Shown here piece by piece: positions 51,397-53,500 of a stretch of 53,500 nt of DNA; the first letter of the stretch is position 1; every line of letters starts with the position of its first letter. The notes beneath the pieces are model-generated. The model was given only the letters and a program-made list of their open reading frames with translations, was not told the origin of the DNA and made no database searches. This stretch comes from an uncultured Gammaproteobacteria bacterium (GTDB lineage: Bacteria; Pseudomonadota; Gammaproteobacteria; Pseudomonadales; Ketobacteraceae). Position numbers and translations under genes: made by a program. The DNA is taken from positions 1 through 53,500 of the forward strand of contig CAJXZM010000017.1 in the NCBI GenBank assembly GCA_913063125.1. Direction: 5' to 3'.

Positions 51397-51939
51397 TTAA
51401 GCGACGAGCTGAGGCTTGCCGCGGGGTGCCTGTATCATGTTGAGCATGCCCGATATGAACGTCGTAATTGCTTTATCCTTAGTTAGGTTTGAAAGGCCGT
51501 TGTGTGGATAGTTTTCAAACCAACAGATTGCAAGCGCATGCAGGTTACATGGATCGTCCGGAAATGCACTGAGTTCAGAATGACTGAATTTGAAATCATA
51601 CGTTGCCCAGGCCATCGCCGTTGAATAGGACAAGTTGGTTACTAATTCTTGCTCAGGGTTCACCAGAAAGGCGCGCTGAGAAGCAAAACCTCGAACGGTG
51701 CTGGCGAGGTCGCTATCAAATGCAAGGTGTTTATCCCAGACTTCTCGGTGACTTGTTTTATCGAGCAAGTACAACCCAAAGCGTCGTTCTTGAAGATCTG
51801 AGTAAAGCCGATCGCCTAAGTTGGACATGACTAGTGCTGTGCCGAGCAATAACGCCTCAGTTGCGGGTGTCCATTGGTTTAGCTGTGTTAATGTTGGGTG
51901 AATAACTGCTTCTTTGAGATCTTGCGAAAAAATTCCCAT
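51397..51939 (-). CDS. Phage-enzyme-like protein, probably domesticated
   Basis: A 180-residue protein whose layout resembles phage and prophage proteins of the lysozyme/transglycosylase-like type: LKEAVIHPTLTQL, WTPATEALLLGTALVMSNLG, GLYLLDKTSHREVWDKHLAF, FASQRAFLVNPEQELVTNLS. In the phage forms I recall, an acidic residue (AAxES) follows the LLLGTA block; here it is VMS, so an active-site Glu seems lost. No other phage gene is near, so it may be a repurposed relic. The identity rests on remembered family patterns. A weak AGAGA precedes the ATG. Confidence 0.55.
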   Translation of the reverse strand: MGIFSQDLKEAVIHPTLTQLNQWTPATEALLLGTALVMSNLGDRLYSDLQERRFGLYLLDKTSHREVWDKHLAFDSDLASTVRGFASQRAFLVNPEQELVTNLSYSTAMAWATYDFKFSHSELSAFPDDPCNLHALAICWFENYPHNGLSNLTKDKAITTFISGMLNMIQAPRGKPQLVA

Positions 51940-52164
51940 ATTACATCTCTTTTTGCCTGCCCTTATAATTTAGGTTAGTGCATAGCCAAGTAAATGACAG
52001 AAAATAATATTGGACATTGCGGTTTTAGCTAAAATAGTGATGTGTGTAGAGAAATCCTGCCTTAAGAAAAGCTCCTAAAAAACCTTCCTTTCCATATTTA
52101 TCTTAATCCTCTCTTAAGAATCAAGTATTACGATGGTTATCAAGTTATCGAGAGGTTGTTCAAG

Positions 52165-52923
52165 ATGTTGTCAAAATTGCAGTTACACTCATCGTCAGGC
52201 GAGATGCCTAATCTTCAGTTTCACAGTGATCAGCGCAAGTTTCAGTTGAGTACGGCTGGGTCAGTTGACGGTCTATCACTGAATAATGGGTTAGTCGATA
52301 TTGATGGGGCGAGTGCTTTGCGCCAGAAGGCAGAGCAATTTGTCACTAAGCGATTCCGGGCAGAATATGGTGCAACGGTTGAGTACTTTTTAGGACGCCA
52401 TATTTTGTCTTATGACCAAGGTGAGCTTAAGTCAGTTGTTGGTTATCATATAGCAGATGAAAACCCTTTGTATTTGGAGCAATACCTATCTGCTCCGGTA
52501 GAACACGTTATTGCCAGTCGGCGTGATGTGGGTGAACTCATAGATAGGGCGTCTATTGTTGAAGTGGGTAATCTTGCTTCAACCTCCCCTGGAAGTTTCA
52601 GACGTTTGATTTTATCGCTGTGTCGATATTTTCATGAAGGTTCATCATCATGGGTTGTTTTCACTTCTACACCACAATTGCTTAATACCTTTAAAAAGTT
52701 GGGATTGGAATTAGTGTTTCTTGGCGATGCCCATGAGGGTGACTTGGCAAGAGGTGCGCAAACCGGAGCGGGGAGCGGGGAGGAAAGCTGGGGCAGTTAT
52801 TATGAGCATAAACCAACGGTAGTCGCTGGAAACATTGGTTATGGACTACAACAGTTATTAGCTAATCCAGTATTAAGGAAATTGCTTGATAGAGCCCCCG
52901 TCCCTCATAAGGAGGGGTTCTAA
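52165..52923 (+). CDS. Thermostable-hemolysin-family GNAT-like protein
   Basis: A 252-residue protein of the thermostable hemolysin (delta-VPH) family. The core reads AEQFVTKRFRAEYGATVEYFL, VVGYHIADENPLYLEQYL, APVEHVIASR and the diagnostic IVEVGNLAS, followed by FRRLILSLCRYF; the fold is acetyltransferase (autoinducer-synthase) like, so lysis may not be its native role. Between 185 and 215 there is a Gly-rich loop. AGAGG supports ATG 52165 over TTG 52156. The gene ends one base before an AMP-dependent ligase, with AAGGAGG inside its 3' end, so the two are an operon. Confidence 0.78.
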   Translation: MLSKLQLHSSSGEMPNLQFHSDQRKFQLSTAGSVDGLSLNNGLVDIDGASALRQKAEQFVTKRFRAEYGATVEYFLGRHILSYDQGELKSVVGYHIADENPLYLEQYLSAPVEHVIASRRDVGELIDRASIVEVGNLASTSPGSFRRLILSLCRYFHEGSSSWVVFTSTPQLLNTFKKLGLELVFLGDAHEGDLARGAQTGAGSGEESWGSYYEHKPTVVAGNIGYGLQQLLANPVLRKLLDRAPVPHKEGF

Positions 52924-52924
52924 T

Positions 52925-53500
52925 ATGATTAACCTTAAGGAAATTGAATTACCTAAAACATCATCGGCGACTCTTCTTATTTGTGCATTGCATCGTCATG
53001 CAAAGAAACACCCTAACAAGATAGCGATCCAAACCTTATCGGTGAGCCTAAGTTATTTAGAGTTGTTACAGCAGGTTGTACAGTTAATGGATCAGTTATG
53101 TGACTTGGATGTCAGTCGTTTGGCAATACTGGAAGATAATTCACCTGCTTGGGTGATTGCTGATCTGGCTGGGCAAATGATGGGGGCGACAGTAGTGCCC
53201 GTCCCATTGTTTTTTTCTCAGGAGCAACAGCAGCACTTAGTGAATCAAAGCGGTGTGCAAGTGGTATTAAGTAGTCAGACATCGTTATTGAGGGGGATAG
53301 CTTCTGAAGAACTTACTGATGTTCTAACGTATCCCACTTCATTGGGCTTATCGTTTTATATTATGAAGCTATCGGAGTATGCGACATCGTCGATATCGGT
53401 ATCAATGCCTTCATCAATAGCACCGTCAAAAAGAATGCCATCAAAAATAACGTATACCTCTGGCTCTACGGGACAACCCAAAGGTGTGTGTTTGGCTCCT
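52925..53500 (+). CDS. AMP-forming acyl ligase, partial at window edge
   Basis: Start of an adenylate-forming enzyme, 192 codons visible and running out of the window. ATG 52925 follows AAGGAGG with good spacing. Landmarks: VSLSYLELLQQVVQL, RLAILEDNSPAWVIADLAGQMMGATVVPVPLFFS and the phosphate-binding A3 loop ITYTSGSTGQPKGVCLAP at the edge, which identifies the superfamily. It should activate a fatty or other carboxylic acid. The hinge and substrate-defining parts lie outside, so acyl-CoA synthetase and carrier-protein ligase cannot be told apart. Confidence 0.9.
   Translation, partial: MINLKEIELPKTSSATLLICALHRHAKKHPNKIAIQTLSVSLSYLELLQQVVQLMDQLCDLDVSRLAILEDNSPAWVIADLAGQMMGATVVPVPLFFSQEQQQHLVNQSGVQVVLSSQTSLLRGIASEELTDVLTYPTSLGLSFYIMKLSEYATSSISVSMPSSIAPSKRMPSKITYTSGSTGQPKGVCLAP

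Noticed and set aside
1..53500. tRNA, rRNA, CRISPR or insertion sequence
   Set aside because: Read on both strands by eye; no tRNA-like TPsiC arm with matching acceptor, no spaced identical repeats and no transposase were found. A tRNA or covariance-model scan would settle it.

Overview
The window is chromosomal DNA of a free-living, probably marine gammaproteobacterium of the Pseudomonadales/Oceanospirillales side. The evidence is a topA - lexA - psrA - nagZ - hpt - methylthioinosine phosphorylase - csiV - mfd neighbourhood like the one known from Pseudomonas, together with a PsrA-type fatty-acid regulator, a phasin (polyhydroxyalkanoate storage), an ImuA-ImuB-DnaE2 mutasome, a Ni-type glyoxalase I, a PEP-CTERM-like surface protein and many outer-membrane barrels. 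Composition looks moderate in GC and even throughout. No rRNA, tRNA, insertion sequence, CRISPR array or intact prophage was seen.

Layout. 0.1-0.85 kb: a Tsx-like porin. 0.9-6.4 kb: SOS mutagenesis operon imuA-imuB-dnaE2 read leftward from a near-perfect LexA box. 6.5-10.3 kb: gloA, a transglutaminase-fold protein, a leftward four-gene set (FAD oxidoreductase, ECF sigma factor, zinc-finger anti-sigma, 52-residue membrane peptide) and a small acidic exported protein. 10.5-14.5 kb: an ABC exporter pair, a PEP-CTERM-like choice-of-anchor protein and an MBL-fold hydrolase. 14.8-19.6 kb: a very large SNF2 helicase and a cold-shock protein with a long leader and a strong terminator. 19.8-21.7 kb: an LpxR-like lipid A deacylase and its probable TetR regulator, sharing three identical operators. 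21.8-26.8 kb: mostly uncharacterised genes, including a CheZ-like candidate, a four-cysteine protein and UspA; two poly-G tracts lie here.

27.1-46.1 kb: conserved housekeeping block. topA, a chemoreceptor, lexA with two SOS boxes (no sulA beside it), a barrel protein, psrA with tandem self-operators over its -10, a YkuD enzyme without signal peptide next to nagZ (cytosolic murein recycling), an MscS channel, hpt touching the methylthioinosine phosphorylase gene (hypoxanthine salvage), an SGNH hydrolase, and leftward mfd-csiV-VF530.

46.3-53.5 kb: a phasin, then an AT-rich intergenic region with DnaA-box-like sites, AT-rich direct repeats and clustered GATC sites that looks like a replication origin, then a Sel1 protein, CnoX, two tandem membrane GGDEF proteins (one intact, one degenerate), a domesticated phage-enzyme-like gene, and the start of a cluster made of a thermostable-hemolysin-family (GNAT-like) protein and an AMP-forming ligase cut by the window edge.

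The points most worth a second look are the oriC-like region, the acyltransferase/ligase cluster at the right edge, the FAD/sigma/anti-sigma/membrane-peptide operon, the CheZ-like protein with its overlapping 3' hairpins, the cytosolic YkuD-NagZ pair, and the LpxR-TetR operator set.
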